Shown: piece after piece, positions 35,901-46,195 of the stretch | Position numbering within the stretch: the stretch's first letter is position 1 | How the letters are laid out: every line of letters starts with the position of its first letter | Source of the DNA: Auricularia sp. M13 | Lineage: Eukaryota > Basidiomycota > Agaricomycetes > Auriculariales > Auriculariaceae | DNA: 64,000 bases | Direction of reading: 5' to 3' | Assembly (NCBI GenBank): GCA_037042915.1 | Contig: CM073193.1 | Span: 6,758,001 to 6,822,000, forward strand | The notes under the pieces: generated by a model | Seen by the model: the letters and a program-made list of their open reading frames with translations, nothing else | Told to the model about the DNA's origin: nothing | Database searches by the model: none | Made by a program: the position numbers and the translations under genes

Positions 35901-36213
35901 GCTGTCAGGTAATTGTTGTCGACATCGTCGATTCTCTTACGCATTGAAGTCTTGCAGGTACGATGTATGGTCGCCCGGCGCATCATTTGTCGCGCTACTG
36001 ATTGCGCATGTAAGCTCGTTCACGCGCCGGACGAGTTGACGCGCTGTGTCTTTGTTGGCGCGAAGATTCTGGAACTGAATGAGCTCGACAGTTGACTCTG
36101 CAAAAGGAGCAGCTCACATCCACCAGGTCTGCCAATGTTCGGGCAGCATCGAATAAGGTAGAATTTCCCGCAATATCCGCCACAGCAGCTGCAGTCCCAC
36201 GTGCCTTGGACAT
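32936..36213 (-). CDS. NLR-type STAND protein: MLKL-like N-terminal helices, NB-ARC, TPR-like repeats
   Basis: N-terminal exons from about 36213 encode SKARGTAAAVADIAGNST, STVELIQFQNLRANKDTARQ, LVRRVNELTCAIS and LRKHGKQSYLSQLLYQERNK. This four-helix pattern resembles the MLKL-type N-terminus common in agaricomycete NLRs. An intron near 35693-35755 joins HKKFM to VQMLIEVNDSLAKSM. The ATPase has a P-loop (GGPGIGKTSLAL), Walker B (SLLALDNLESVW) and LIITMRGAERP, then GNLPLAVVLMASLAQY. The C-terminal half (TLRQNALVISAAGQRLRVQA onward) is about 600 residues of TPR-like helix pairs, ending NFRCCMQQ. Near 34858 an extra base separates the NB-ARC and TPR halves: the first frame would end soon after TSMLAAKQ, whereas the other frame reads MLRRSNGQHRLNSLDMSFA. 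Such proteins are candidate non-self sensors triggering cell death. The start exon is uncertain. Confidence 0.75.
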
Positions 36214-36479
36214 GCCTGAGAGGATGGACTTGCACTCTCAAGAAGTTAAACACCTGCCTTTTGACCCGCTGCTCTTTTGTGGGAGGATGACTGGGGCTCG
36301 GAACGGGCGAGGGTGTGATCGGTAGTTGGGGTGCAATAGAGTATGTGATTGACATAGTCCAACCGATTTGTGCACAGTGCCGTGTTTCATCTGCCGTACG
36401 AGGGCCTGGCGTATGCCCCTTCATGGGAGGCAGGTCCACGAGATAAAGCAATATGCAGCAAGCGCGCAATGTTCTCGGA

Positions 36480-37130
36480 TGGCGCTGATTACCCGAGCAT
36501 GTGGCGGCGGACGGGCGCAAGGACGTGAACAGTATCCACTCGTCCGCCCTGCGGGCGGCGAGCGAGCACCGCATCAGCGTTGCTAGCACATGAGGGGGAA
36601 GAGCGGCGGCCTGAGATTCGACGCCCACATCCGCTGCACGAGAAGGCAGGTGTGCAAGCAGGCAGAGAAGCTGCACCATGTTTGGGTGCGCGCAGAGCGG
36701 AGCGACAGAGTTGCGGAACCGTCGAGACTGCTGTGCCGATCTGTTCCTCCTCGTTGCAGAATGCTGTTTTTCAGCTCGCCCCGCTGCTGGTAAAGCATGG
36801 CAAGCGATCGTACTGCGCCATTGCTGCGAGTAGCGAGCAGCGCATTGTTAAACCAGGCATGCAAGGAGCCTCTTGAGTGGCTCGTCCACCGCGTTCGAGT
36901 TCCTAACGATATCCCGAATGGAATTATGGAAACAGATAGCTGCTACCCCGCGTCGACCGCAAGAGCAAGCAGACCTCTTGCCTTGCGACCGATTTCCACG
37001 CAGACTGAAAGCTGTCGAGCACGATCAACGCATTGAGTCGGACTGTCCAAAAAAAAGTAGCGCCGGCCGCCAGACCGTTTGGTTGTCGCCAGCTGTCTGT
37101 CGTGCTTTGAGTGGGAAGAGGCTCGAGCCT
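36480..37130 (-). pseudogene. Decayed NLR fragment next to the NLR gene
   Basis: In different minus-strand frames this region reads NALIVLDSFQSAW (compare LLALDNLESVW of the intact gene) and NGAVRSLAMLYQQRGELKNS. It also has GGTDRHSSLDGSATLSLRSA (compare NGQHRLNSLDMSFAISLQSP) and MVQLLCLLAHLPSRAADVGV (compare AVDLLSLLALLPRG). The order matches NB-ARC Walker B to winged-helix-type region of the intact gene, and stops and frame changes separate the pieces. It is best explained as the remnant of a tandem or older NLR copy. Confidence 0.6.
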
Positions 37131-37169
37131 GAGAGGATCATGGGATAGTGATCTGGATCACTGATTTTG

Positions 37170-37566
37170 ACGCGTCGACGGCTATTGCCGATTTCATCGT
37201 CCTTTGTCCCCATCCTCCTCCGTCCAAGCTCAGATTCCAATGGCGACACAGACTACGCTGCCCTTCCCCGTCTCCGAAAAGGAAAATGTGCCCAATCAGC
37301 CCCTCAAGACGCCCCGCAAGCGCACGCTCACCATGGCTAATGGCGGTAAGTGGTCTATCCAGACGTGCGCCCCAGGTGGCTAACCTTGTGCCCAGAGGAC
37401 GTTGACTTGACCAAGGATGTGGTGCCTAGCGCCGAAGTGCGTGCTTTCAACGCGTCTTTAGCGCTGTATACTGACGCTGACTGGCAGCTTGTCGCAGCCA
37501 TGAAGCAGAGGATCTTTCAGGTGCGCAAACACGCGTTGGACGCGTTTTTAACGCGTTTTGACGCGT
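37170..37566 (+). promoter_or_regulatory. Cluster of ACGCGT (MCB-type) boxes
   Basis: ACGCGT occurs at 37170, 37450, 37531, 37540, 37551 and 37561. The first lies 70 bp upstream of the ATG at 37240, and the rest are in the second and third introns of that gene. ACGCGT is the MluI cell-cycle box bound by MBF-type regulators in yeasts. Use of intronic copies here is inferred. Confidence 0.4.
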
Positions 37567-38416
37567 CCTTCTGCATTTTACAGCTTGAGGACCAGCTTGC
37601 GGCGCCACTACTGCTGCTACCACCACCAAGGAGCCTCCTGCGAAGCGCCAGCGCACTTCCACTGCCGCCACGACACCCGAAACCCCTGTGGCATCCACCA
37701 GTGCCGCAGGGTCCTCGAAATCGGCCCAGCAGGACGAGAAAAAGCGCAAGATGCAGCTCAAAAAAATCTTCGACCGGTATGTCATAGTGTGCCGCGACTC
37801 GCATTGGTCACTTCCTTGATTGACATGAGGATTCGAATAGCATCAAGAAAGAGTGCAAGGCAGACACATGCAAGTTCCAGGGCGCTCCTAAATCCATCAA
37901 GGTCGACGAGGTGTTCGAGGTCGCCGAGTTCGAGGCCATGTTCGCCAACCAGGGTACCCTCATCCAGCCCACGCCGACCAACAAGCCCAAGAGCACGGTC
38001 ACTGTCATTAAATTCGTGAGTCTTTCGCGGAGGGCCTATGTCGGGATCAATCTAAGCGCTGACCTGCTGGCGTCAATAGAATGCCGCGCAAGTCGAAGAA
38101 TTCTTTGGAGACACTTACAAGGAATTGAAGGGCAACTCGTGGACGCGTGGAGGTTTGTCGTGTTTATTTACGTAGCCGCTTGCATGTCTCTAAACTCGTC
38201 CTATGCGCAGGCGGACCGTACTTTGCAAAGTCAAACAAAATCGGCGTCGTGCCCGTCGAGATCGATTCCATGGAGGTCAACTACGCCAAAAACACGATGA
38301 AGTGCACCATCAAACTCGAGGTCAGCCAGAGCGGCGGCACCCCCGGCGGCTCCTATGGCGTCAGCCAGCGTCGTAGCTTTGGTGGCTTTGGCCGCAGCTT
38401 CCCTTTCGGATTTTAA
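37240..38416 (+). CDS. Conserved-looking nuclear protein with a KEN box
   Basis: The start at 37240 gives MATQTTLPFPVSEKENVPNQ then PLKTPRKRTLTMANG: a KEN box (KENVP) and a CDK-type site (TPRK). Following exons give EDVDLTKDVVPSAE, a short coiled-coil (LVAAMKQRIFQ/LEDQLA), a Thr/Ala/Pro linker with KEPPAKRQRTS, and KKRKMQLKKIFDR. The folded C-terminal part reads KECKADTCKFQGAPKSIKVD, EVFEVAEFEAMFANQGTL, NAAQVEEFFGDTYKELKG, NSWTRGG, NKIGVVPVEIDSMEVNYAKN and TMKCTIKLEVS. It ends in a Gly/Phe/Arg tail (RRSFGGFGRSFPFGF, stop 38416). A frame break sits near 37600 between LEDQLA and ATTAATTTKEPP. I do not recognise the family. The KEN box and ACGCGT boxes suggest cell-cycle control. Confidence 0.7.
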
Positions 38417-39667
38417 CGACGATACCCTCCCGCGATCTGCTCCTCAGTGCGCTTCCGTTGCAACTCCCCATATATGTGCATTATAACTGATCATGTTACT
38501 TACGGCCATGCTCTAACTCTGCCCTTACAATAAGCATCTCTTCGTCTATCGAATGCGGTCGTGATTCGTCTGGGCTGCCTGGATTCCACGCTCCGGGACG
38601 CTTCGTCTGCTGCTCTCGGGTTCTTCTCCGTTATCAGGTCAATGCAGCTGCCGCCAAAGCCTGGACCACTACAGTATACAGCCTGACTGCTCCGACGCTG
38701 CGTGAGCATTCCAGTGGCGTCCAAACACCGGACGCAGTCGAGCTCCTACAGGACAATCCAGGCATGATAACCCCCTATTGCGCGTGCGGGTGTGCGGTAC
38801 TCCCGTCGTCACGTTTCGTATATATCTGCTCGCAGTGGCTTGCTGTGGCATCAGTACCGCGCCGCGATCAGGATTTCACCATGGCACTGGCTGGGCGTGT
38901 GTGGGTGAAGATGTCGATGTGTAGACGCGGTGAGTGCATCCGAGCGGAGGATTTGCAGACCCAAGGCAAGGGAACGACTCGAGGATTCGGAAGGGACAAG
39001 ATCTGCATGTGGCTGTGCAGTGTTTTACTGGATTCAGCGATACCTACCCAGTACATATTCCAGCCGATGCAGAGAGCCCCAAGCAGCACAGGGTCACGAA
39101 CGATAGGTACGGCAGAATCCCCATCGATGAATTGCCACGGAATAACGCAAGTCAACCGCAGGGAGCAGAACATTCGGATCTTCCTCTATGATCCTTTTTC
39201 GACTCGACTGTCCACCCCATGCCACGCTCGCCTCGCTGCTCAACCTTTGCGAACAGTTGAGCTTCCTTCTGGCAGCACAGTGCGGTATATCCGTTTGCAT
39301 GCGGGAGAACCTCGTCGAGGTCTAACCACTTCGAACCAGGCCAGGTCCTGAACGTACTTGATCATCAGCCGATCATCCGGCCGCGCTGATTCGAACAAGA
39401 TGACGACGGGCAGTGTCACAAGCTTGGGTATATATACCTGCTGCCTCGCGTGGCGTCATCTGAGTCGGTCTTCGTCCTCAGACGCATCCGTGGTCGCAGG
39501 TTCGGTACGCACGCGTCCAGTCGTCACCTGAGCGTGAATCCTGACGCGCTCGAGCAGCCACACCACACCTACATTTCCACGAATTATCGCTCGCTTTCGA
39601 CTTCGCTCGTACACTCGTTCCTTTCGCGACTCCCGCACCCACCCCACAAACACCGAAAGCATCAGTG
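38417..39667. other. Unresolved stretch, possible small gene
   Basis: Plus-strand frames at 38880-39190 (FTGFSDTYPVHIPADAESPK) and a minus-strand frame at 38500-38724 (AVYCSGPGFGGSCIDLITEK) look mildly protein-like, but neither has a clear start or splice chain. TATATATA near 39430 may serve the gene at 39668. Confidence 0.25.
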
Positions 39668-40651
39668 ATGCGCTACTTCGCCCGCCCCGCCGCCATCTTC
39701 CTCGTCGCGTCGACGATCGCGTTCTCGCGGCCCGTGCGCCGGCTCGCGGCCGTCGTGACGAACGACGGCATTTTCGACAAGGCGCTCGCGCTCGCCGAGA
39801 TCACGGACCCCGTCGCGTTCGGCGTCAAGTTCGCCAACACGCTCTCGAGCGACCCGCGCATCTGCGAGCCCGTGCAGACGCTCGTCAACGCGCTCCTCGA
39901 CGGCGAGAACGTCGGCGGCGCCAACTCCATCGGCGACCGCGCCATCGTCGGCGCGCGCAAGCTCCTCGGCCTCGAGGCGCAGGGCGACGCCGGTCTGGTG
40001 ACCGTGCTGAATGGCCTGCTCGACGGCTCCTATCCGCCCAACGTCAAGACGGCTCTGCAGCAAGCGGTGCGCATCTGCCAGAATGTGAATGCCGAATGTT
40101 CCGCGTGCGCTCAAACTTTTGGCTGCAGATTCAAAATCCCGCAAAGACGATTGCCTCGTTGCAGACGTATAAGTACCTGGTCGACACCCAGGTGGCTCTG
40201 AGTGAGCTTGCGACGACGGTGCAGACTATCGGTGGCAACAGCAGCATTGTGGCTGAGGTGGACAACAACATCACACCCGCCCTCCAGAGCGTCGAGTCGA
40301 TCATTGATAAGATCGGTGCTGACTTCAGCGTCGGAAACGTCGTGTCCCAAGGCGAAGAGTGCGTTGTATTCCACAGCATTAATACAGCCGTAGTCCCTGA
40401 CTTCTGGCCCTCGCAGCATAAACCAAATCTTGGACAAGCTGTCCGCATCCTCGGACTCTGTCTCTAATCTGCGCACCTTGAACGGAGCTCTTGCGACGTC
40501 AATCACGACGGCTACAGACAAGGCAACCGCCGCGATGCAGCAGCTCGTCGACTCGGCTCGGGACGCCGCAGCGAAGGCTCAGGACACGGCACCTGTCATT
40601 CCTGACGAGGTCTTCACGGACTTCCCGGGCCCCGGCACTGCCTGCTCGTAG
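39668..40651 (+). CDS. Secreted alpha-helical hypothetical protein
   Basis: The start at 39668 gives a signal peptide (MRYFARPAAIFLVASTIAFS) then RPVRRLAAVVTNDGIFDKAL. There are three exons. The intron at about 40084-40126 joins RICQN to IQNPAKTIASLQTYKYLV, and the second near 40359-40420 joins VVSQGED to INQILDKLSASSD. The mature part is Ala/Leu/Val/Ser-rich amphipathic helix (FANTLSSDPRICEPVQTLVN; VALSELATTVQTIGGNSSIV; AMQQLVDSARDAAAKAQDTA) and ends FPGPGTACS. Two Cys in the middle (PRICEP, VRICQN) and one at the end are visible. It loosely resembles helical surface-active secreted proteins such as HsbA in composition only. No named family could be assigned. Confidence 0.65.
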
Positions 40652-41321
40652 GCGATCGCGGCCGCAGCGTCGAGGAAGGGATTCCACACTTTCGCATTTG
40701 CTATAGGTCATGTGGTTGTGATGTCGCAGCCCTTGTTTCTTTTTACTTTTCTCTTGGGGCGGCCGCTTTATTTTTTCGTAGGCCATTGTACGTATTCGCG
40801 GGTTGGTAAGGAATGCAGGGATGCGTCGCCGCGCTCGATGCGCGGAACGATGCTGTACCTTCCCCAAAAACTATATTTTGCCTCAAATGCTAGTCATTCG
40901 ACGCATTTCAACATCTAGCTTCGAACGCAAACTCGCAAAGACATCTACAAATCTGGCTTAAGAGTTGCAGTGCACTCAGCGTGTAAGCGAGGTGGCATGG
41001 CACTTTATTATTGCAGGATGAAGACGACAGAAGCAGGGGGCAGGGTTATGTACCTAGGTGCACACATGGAAGCGACGAGCTAGAGAGTATGTATGTACGT
41101 ACGGGCACAGGAGCACAGTCCGACGAATGCAAGCCACGAGCAGAATGGGTGAGGGCCACAGCCACGCAATAAACAGTGTGAAAAGCCAGTGTTTAGGGAG
41201 GGGAGGGAGGGAGGGACAGTTCGAGTCATGTCGCGTCGTCACCGATCATCGAGCGTATACAAAGCCATGGAAGAACCTCGTAAAATCCTTGGCAGCGGGA
41301 AGGCTCGCGGGTACCCCGCGC
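40652..41321. other. Convergent 3' regions
   Basis: 3' UTR-like sequence with A/T-rich stretches (40735-40775, 40860-40920) between the secreted protein gene (plus) and the kinase gene (minus). No further gene is supported. Confidence 0.35.
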
Positions 41322-43568
41322 CTACAGCCTCTCAGCCCGCACAGCGCAGTCCCTGGGCGCCGTCTCGCCGCATTTGACATGCGCGCGGAGCCCACAGTCA
41401 TCGCACTCCAGTACAGGTCGCCATCCAAGCCGCTTAGCACAGAGGTCGCACTTGGCGCCTGCGCTACCTGTCCCAAGGCCGAACAGAAACTCAGTGGGTT
41501 CCATTCTATGTGTGCAGGTCAGAAAGGCTGCCATAGCTTCGCGATCGCTAAAAACATACCAGACTTGGTCGGTGTGCTACCGGAGGTGCTCGTACTGCCA
41601 CCTGTTGCGCTTCCCTTACGTCCGGGGCGGATGAGAGTGAACCTGGAAATGATCAGCAATTGACGACGGATAGTGAATAACACCCACCGATGCAGCATGG
41701 CACCACCACCAAGGAACGACGAACCGCCATCGGTTGCAGCAGCAATGCTAGGAACGACCGAATGCGCAGTGCGAGCAGTGTGGAACGTGCCGATCGTGAT
41801 CTCAGACCGAGCACCCCGCGCAGCTCCGTTTGCGATGAACTCATCGTGCTCCGAAGCCGGCGTGTGCGGCAGCTCGCTCGCTGTCACGCCCGGGCCACCG
41901 TTGATAGCTGTAGCAAGATTGGGAGACTGGGTCGGTGACACTGGGCTCTTGATTGTGAGAATGGAAGAGAGCGCAGGTGGCACGTTATTGACGCTGTTCG
42001 GACTATGCTTCTTGATGACAGTCGTACTGTAGTCGCTCATGACGCTCCCTTGCGGTGTATCGAGGTCGATGAGTGGCCGTGCGGTGCCCGTACCCGAGTC
42101 ACTCGTCAAGTGCAAGTGGTGCCCATGGGCTGAGTAGCCCGTCAACGACCTGGCGTAGGGCATAAACATGAAGAGACTTACCGCCCATGAGTGAACTCTC
42201 GTTCAGGTCAAGGTCAATAGCATCGACCGCGGCAGCGAGATCATCCTCGCTTTCATCTTCGCTTGCGCTGTTGGAGCCGCTGCGAACGTTCTTTGCAACT
42301 CCTTGCCCAAAGCTCGGGATACGAGGGGCAGCTGGTCGCTTACTGCGGGCACCGGTGAGGAGTTTCACACTGCCCACATGCATCGTCTCGTTCTCCTCCA
42401 GGCCGAGCAAGGACCTCGAGTTCGATATCACGCAGCCGCGCCAGGATCTCGCGCATGGTTGGGCGATGCGCAGGCTGTTCCGCCAGACAGTCAATAGCAA
42501 GCGCGATGAATGCCGGCGGGCACCCAGGAGAAGCACGCTCGTGAACCTCTGCGGCATCGATTGTGAAGCTCGGTGCCGTCCGCTGCGAATGGGCCTGAGT
42601 ACGACAGAATAAAACATGGACAGAACACGCGCGAACCTTGAAGGTATTGTCATCTGCAAGCTTGCGCGCAATTATTTCACAGAATATGACACCGAGCGAG
42701 AAGATGTCAGTGGGCAGGTCAAATTCATGGCCTAGGAGGATCTCCGGCGACATGTACGAGTCCGTGCCACAGAACGTCAAGCGTTTCGATTCCTCAGCAT
42801 TGCGTGCAGCAATTCGTGCAAAGCCGAAGTCAGTGATCTTCAGTCGTCCGTTCGCAGTAACGAGGAGGTTCTCGCCCTTCAGGTCACGATGTATGCACTG
42901 GTTCAGGTTTCATTAGTCAGTCGCCCGACTGGCTGCGCTGGGCAGAACGGACTTTGCGCGCATGAAGGTAGGCGAGCGCCCGAGAAATGTCGGTGGCGAA
43001 GGAGAGGCGGAGACGCCAGGGAAAGGGCTTTGTCTTGTCGTGGATGTAGAGTCGTAAGTTGCCTGTGTGCCATGTCATCAGCGTCCGCGGTTTCCGGGTC
43101 GGGCTCGCGGGCTCAGGCTGCTCACCGTTCTCGATGAACTCGGAGACAATAAATATGCGGTTATCTGGCGGCGGGGCGCGCGAGAGGCCGAGGTAGAGGA
43201 CAACGTTGGGATGGCGGGCCTCCCTGAGCGCAGTTAATGTGGCAGGGACGGCGGGCTGCGCTGGCGGACGCACTTCATGAGCCGCCATTCGCGCTCGAAG
43301 TACTTGGCGACGTCGTACTCGGTCGACGGCAGAACCTCCTTGATGGCCACATCGATCCCCAGGTAGGAGCCTGCAACGCGCCTTAGCATCCAGCCCCTGC
43401 CTCGTCCAGCCGACGCGCCTTTGTACACGTTGCCGAACGAGCCTGCACCCAGCTTCTTCCACGAGCCCTTGATATCCTAGCACAGCGCCCAGGCCGTCAG
43501 CACAGTGCCCGTTGCCGGCAGTCGTACCACACCCGCACCTCGAATGGGATCACGTCGAAATCAGACAT
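41322..43568 (-). CDS. Tyrosine-kinase-like Ser/Thr kinase with C-terminal C1 domain
   Basis: The start at 43568 gives MSDFDVIPFE, spliced to DIKGSWKKLGAGSFGNVYKG (Gly-rich loop). Next come GIDVAIKEVL (catalytic Lys), FEREWRLMK joined to EARHPNVVLYLGLSRAPPP, and FIVSEFIENG. Then come CIHRDLKGENLLVTANGR (catalytic Asp), LKITDFGFARIAARNA (DFG), TFCGTDSYMSPEILLGHEFD and DIFSLGVIFCEIIARKL, closing with PTMREILARLRDIELEVLAR. A Ser/Pro-rich linker follows (ARPLIDLDTPQG; SPVSPTQSP). The last exon encodes HRMEPTEFLFGLGT, then CDLCAKRLGWRPVLECDDCG and LRAHVKCGETAPRDC, the Cys/His spacing of a C1 zinc domain; stop 41322-41324. All kinase motifs are present, so it should be active. C1 domains bind diacylglycerol or act as zinc-fold protein modules; which applies here is unknown. 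Confidence 0.85.
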
Positions 43569-44117
43569 GGCGTGGCTGGTTGGTCAGCGGCAGCGAAGGA
43601 CGATCGATGTCTATGGATGGCTGCTCGCTGTGCGGGGCGACGGCTAGCAGAGCTCGCGGACGGGTGTGATGCTGAGCGCTGGCGTAAGGGGGTTTCGCTA
43701 AGTAGTCCGGTGGCTGAGACTCCGCTGATGAACCCGTGACTAGTCTGCGCCCGAAAGTCGTCTCGTCTCAGTCTCCCTGCAACACCGGAGTCTCAGGGAG
43801 ACTCTCTAAAGCTTTCTCACCACTATCTATCAAGTCAACAGGCGCCTGGGAGTGTAGGCGAATTGTGTAATCGTCGAGCTCGAGTCACTCTCCGTGGGCC
43901 GAAGTGTAGCTATTCACTGCATTTGCATTGGTCAGTGGCTTGCTGTTGCGCAGAACGTGAATTATTGCTGAGCACAGTTTGAGAATCTGGAGTCGGGAGA
44001 CGTGATTTTCGGTCCATGATACTGATCACGTGCAATAGACTTTAATCTTCATGTGGAGGAAAAGGAGCACAAATGATCACGTTAGAATGGCTTGGTTTAT
44101 TCTTATAAGTAAGTCAT
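43569..44117. other. Kinase promoter region with a hairpin
   Basis: A perfect 10-bp inverted repeat (AGTCTCCCTG at 43770, CAGGGAGACT at 43794) with a 14-bp loop lies about 200 bp upstream of the kinase ATG. No gene is seen. Confidence 0.35.
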
Positions 44118-44576
44118 TCACTCGTCTGAACCGTGCGTCAAGGTGCCGGGATTGTGAGAAACCTGGTGACCATGCTGCAGCCCATTCATGAGCCTTTCTT
44201 CGCACAAAAACACTGTACTCCACCCACCTGATCTCGGAAAACTGCCTTCGGAGGATTCTTAACGCTGACCTCGACCTTTTCTCCGGAGGACTCGGCGGGT
44301 TTATTGGTGCTGTCCAGATACACTGCCTGAACCTGCGGAAGGTGTCGACACGCTCCGAGTCAATCCCGACCGCGGCTGCTTCAATGGAGGACATACATCG
44401 CCTTCGCGGTGTCCGCCCCTAAAGCGAGTCGTGACGTGGTCGCCGACGTGGATTTCTTTGCCGTCCTTGCCGACCGCTCCAGATGCTGGATTCTGTGAAA
44501 TTGGGGCCACAGCAGTCACATGAGCGGGCAGTCGGACCGGCGCAACTGGGACTCGAAGAGCATTCCTCACCGACAT
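44118..44576 (-). CDS. HVA1-type Tudor-like small protein (DUF2945)
   Basis: The minus-strand start at 44576 is MS..., either read through (MSVRNALRVPVAPVRLPAHV) or, more like the family, spliced directly to NPASGAVGKDGKEIHVGDHV. The protein continues TTRFRGGHREGDV; an intron leads to AVYLDSTNKPAESSGEKVEV and SVKNPPKAVFRDQ, and a second to GHQVSHNPGTLTHGSDE, stop 44118-44120. The pattern GKEIxVGDHVxTRxRGGxxEGxV, NPPKVxFxDQ and GHxVxHNPGTLTH is diagnostic of the hypervirulence-associated (HVA1) Tudor-like domain, also called DUF2945, of fungi and bacteria. Cryptococcus HVA1 affects metabolism and virulence traits. In a saprobe the role is unknown. Confidence 0.78.
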
Positions 44577-45902
44577 GCTGGTATGAGTTGTACTTTGAGG
44601 AATGCTGTAGGTGTTGAGAGAAAGGATAGTAATTGGATTTCTGTCTCAGAGCTGAGGTGGCTACTTATGGTGGCGCCGATTTCAATGACGTAGCCTCGGA
44701 GCGCAACCCTAAGCTCTGAGAGGCTTTTCTTAAGCTTCCTGCCCTTCACATATGATGTGGAATGGACAATGAATCGATCACTTGTTACTTGTCAGGTATC
44801 CCAGCGATATCCCTCTGATCAGGCAAGCGGTGCGAACTTGGAACGTCGCCGCGTACAGAACGCCGAATCCGCAGATTTTGATGTCCTTGTCGGCCGTGAG
44901 ATGATCTTGCTGCTGCCCGCGGCCCTCGTAGCCAGGAATCAGCTCGTCGCCCACCATGCGTTGCTTCCGGAAGGACTTAGCGACGGCGGCGAGCGCATAG
45001 AGGCGCGCAATGGGCACGTGAGCTGAACGCAACGAGTTGTCGGCCTCAGAGCAGCGACGTCGAGCGGTGGTCCTGAACCGCCGTCAGGAGGTGCCGCCGC
45101 GCCGATTTGCCAATAGCCCTCATCGAGATTTCACCGCTGTGAGCGCTTGTGCTCGTTGTTGCTCCCGATAATGTTGTGGTGAACCTATTCCTTAAGTCAT
45201 GGATCCAATGTTCGATTGCTCATACAACAACGTCGCGTTACAGCGCCTGAATACTCATGAGTGTGGTGAGGCTTTCTTCGATTCCTGCGTTCTCATTTTA
45301 TGATATGGAATGGCCAATGATCACAGTGCTCATTACTTTACAACGTATCCCAGCGATATCCCTCTGATCACCGAGACAACAGACACTGGTGCGCTGTGCA
45401 ATCCATTGGGAATGTGGGCCCGGGGAACGGTCCGCACAGGAACGTCGCCGCGTAGGGAAGCTCAGTCGGCGACACCCACAGGCGGCCAGGATGTTGAATG
45501 TAGCAAATATCAATGTCGAACTCGGTTGGCGGTCATCCATCACTCCATGCGAGGAGCTTCGCCGACGTAGGCGCGAGGGCCAATGCACCGCTTAGTGGGG
45601 AGGACAGTAACCAGTAGCAACAAGTTTACGAGCGTGCGTCGCGGGCAGCGCCACTGGCGAGTCCAAGTTACCAGCGCCTCCGATGTGGAAAGGAGGGCAC
45701 GCAGCACACACCTGCAGCTCTGCCCTTGTGCGACGCGCTTTGCAGTCGAGATCGAGAAGGTGGACGAAAGGACAGGTTGGTGCACAATCGCATAAATGCT
45801 CGCTGCAAATGGACAGCGTGCTCACCTGGGCTTCAGCTGATTGAGCATGCCACGAGAAACGTGCGTATCCCAGGGTGAGTTATACGTCTAACGCTTCACC
45901 GC
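44577..45902. other. Repeat-containing intergenic region
   Basis: TATCCCAGCGATATCCCTCT occurs at about 44798 and again at about 45347, each followed by the word GAACGTCGCCGCGTA (about 44840 and 45439). A relative of the second copy (CGCCGCGTAGGGAAG and CAAATATCAATGTCGAA) recurs at about 46203-46262. These look like degenerate dispersed copies of one element. Open frames inside are not convincing genes. Confidence 0.45.
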
Positions 45903-46195
45903 GGCGTGGATGGAGAAGATATAGTCTCGGGCCGATGCCGAGTCATTTGATGCGCCCTCCAGGACGGCCGGACGGTCGTCCCGTCCCGGCGGGACATCAA
46001 ATTCTACGGAGCAGTGATAGGGCCGCTAGCGACCAGCCACCCACCGTGAGGATCCGCGACGGCGGGGTTGGCGTGGATGGAGAAGATAATAGTCTCGGGC
46101 GATGTGCCACATCAGGCGGTCCCGCCTTTATTTGATTTCCAGGACGGCCGGACGGTCGTCCCGTCCCGGCGGGACATCAAATTCTACGGAGCAGT
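45903..46195. repeat. Direct repeat, two copies about 180 bp apart, with internal hairpin
   Basis: A 57-bp segment at 45959-46015 recurs without change at 46139-46195. Upstream of each copy lies a second shared block (GGCGTGGATGGAGAAGATA...AGTCTCGGGC) at about 45904 and 46069. Within the segment GGACGG and CCGTCC face each other across a 5-bp loop, and ATTTGAT/ATCAAAT flanks it in inverted orientation. The layout suggests a duplicated foldback or MITE-like piece. Confidence 0.65.
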
